A stretch of 64,000 nucleotides of DNA from Mytilus galloprovincialis (taxonomy: Eukaryota; Mollusca; Bivalvia; Mytilida; Mytilidae): NCBI RefSeq assembly GCF_965363235.1, contig NC_134845.1, positions 26,414,524 to 26,478,523 of the forward strand, written 5' to 3'. Shown piece by piece: positions 63,491 to 64,000 of this stretch. The translations under genes were made by a program, and so were the position numbers. The notes beneath the pieces are model-generated. The model saw only the letters and a list, made by a program, of their open reading frames with translations. It did not search any database and was not told the origin of the DNA. Each line of letters starts with the position of its first letter. The first letter of the stretch is position 1.

Positions 63491-64000
63491 CCACTGAGTC
63501 GATGCTTCTGCTGGTGAACTGATCGTCCTAGAGGGTAACAACAGTCCAGTAGCCAGTACTTCGGTACTGACATAAACATACGAATTTTGTGTTTTTTAAT
63601 TAGATTTTCCAAAATTTGGGAATTATCCAAAATTAAGGAATGTATCTCCCTCATTCAAAACGCTGATTCCTTGCCCGTTTTTGCCTATAACTGTTTGTCC
63701 TTTTTGGTTAACAGCTCTTCATCTTATGATAAGCTTTGGATTTTCAAATATTGTGGCCTCGAGCATCACTGAAGAGACAATGCGCTTCTGGTGCAGAAAA
63801 TTGGAAACGTTTATGTTATAACTACCACTGGGTCGATGCATCTGCTGCTGAACTGATAATCCCCGAGGGTATCACCATCTCAGTAACCAATACGTCGGTA
63901 CTGGCATGAAATTACGGATAATGTGTTATTAGAATTTGCTGTTACAAAATTTTGGAAATTTAAAATTAAGGAATGATTCTCCTTCATGCAAAGCTCTGAC
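63491..64000. repeat. Tandem repeat, about 333-bp period, cut by the window end
   Basis: 'accactgagtcgatgcttct' at 63491 recurs as 'accactgggtcgatgcatct' at 63824, and the units stay alignable ('ggaatg.. ctccctcat', 'gctctga') to the last base. At least one and a half units are visible. Frames across it are repeat-derived. Confidence 0.85.

Noticed and set aside
1..64000. tRNA or rRNA genes
   Set aside because: No tRNA A/B boxes with a matching cloverleaf and no conserved rRNA stretch could be recognised by eye; a covariance-model scan would be needed to exclude tRNA-derived SINEs.

Overview
The window looks like nuclear DNA of a marine bivalve, most likely a mussel (Mytilidae). It is AT-rich and intron-rich, and it is saturated with repeats whose wording I recognise from mussel genomes: the 'loci reading GGGGAATGTGTCAAAGAG', the CAGTGGCGGATCCAG foldback family, and a decayed reverse transcriptase with the reading SASYLDFYLEIDNEGRL. 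There is nothing bacterial here. Family assignments rest on reading translated exons by eye; no database search was possible.

Three host genes can be assembled exon by exon with phase-consistent GT-AG junctions. (1) RPS3A (40S ribosomal protein eS1), minus strand, 6 exons between 35726 and 16391, 263 aa. (2) PDZD11 (single PDZ-domain protein), plus strand, 7 exons between 35872 and 44753, 152 aa. The two genes are head to head with 145 bp between start codons, so they probably share a bidirectional promoter; RPS3A shows a 5' TOP-like pyrimidine tract. (3) A secreted ependymin-related protein gene, plus strand, 6 exons between 50033 and 56585, with an in-frame TAA inside an otherwise well-conserved exon 2. 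It is a nonsense allele, a young pseudogene or a sequencing error.

Most of the rest is mobile DNA. Left flank (1-16.3 kb): a roughly 4.8 kb terminal-inverted-repeat (TIR) element (A, 2192-7025) with a nested 904-bp hAT-like element; G/C-tract foldback repeats; and an element whose ends are 16-bp minisatellites (10536-14195) with a nested hAT remnant. RPS3A introns: a foldback MITE, a four-unit tandem array, TIR element B (20418-22607), a decayed but complete-ended Tc1/mariner element (23927-25114), a 5'-truncated L1/Tx1-like LINE with a 20-bp target-site duplication and poly(A) tail (29081-31366), and TIR element C (32002-34530). PDZD11 intron 1 has LINE tails. The ependymin-related gene introns carry two LINE fragments and a foldback repeat. 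Right flank: PIF/Harbinger, reverse-transcriptase and satellite-like remnants.

The most unusual signal is shared by elements A, B and C. Each carries its own dispersed, two-orientation array of a 15-mer, and all three 15-mers fit one skeleton, GTAACA-N6-ACA, with a different private hexamer: GGATAG in A, TCCAAA in B, TTAGCA in C. A and B also share a TIR start, GGGTCATTYTCA. I read this as related DNA transposons with transposase-binding arrays whose specificity has diversified; that reading is inference.
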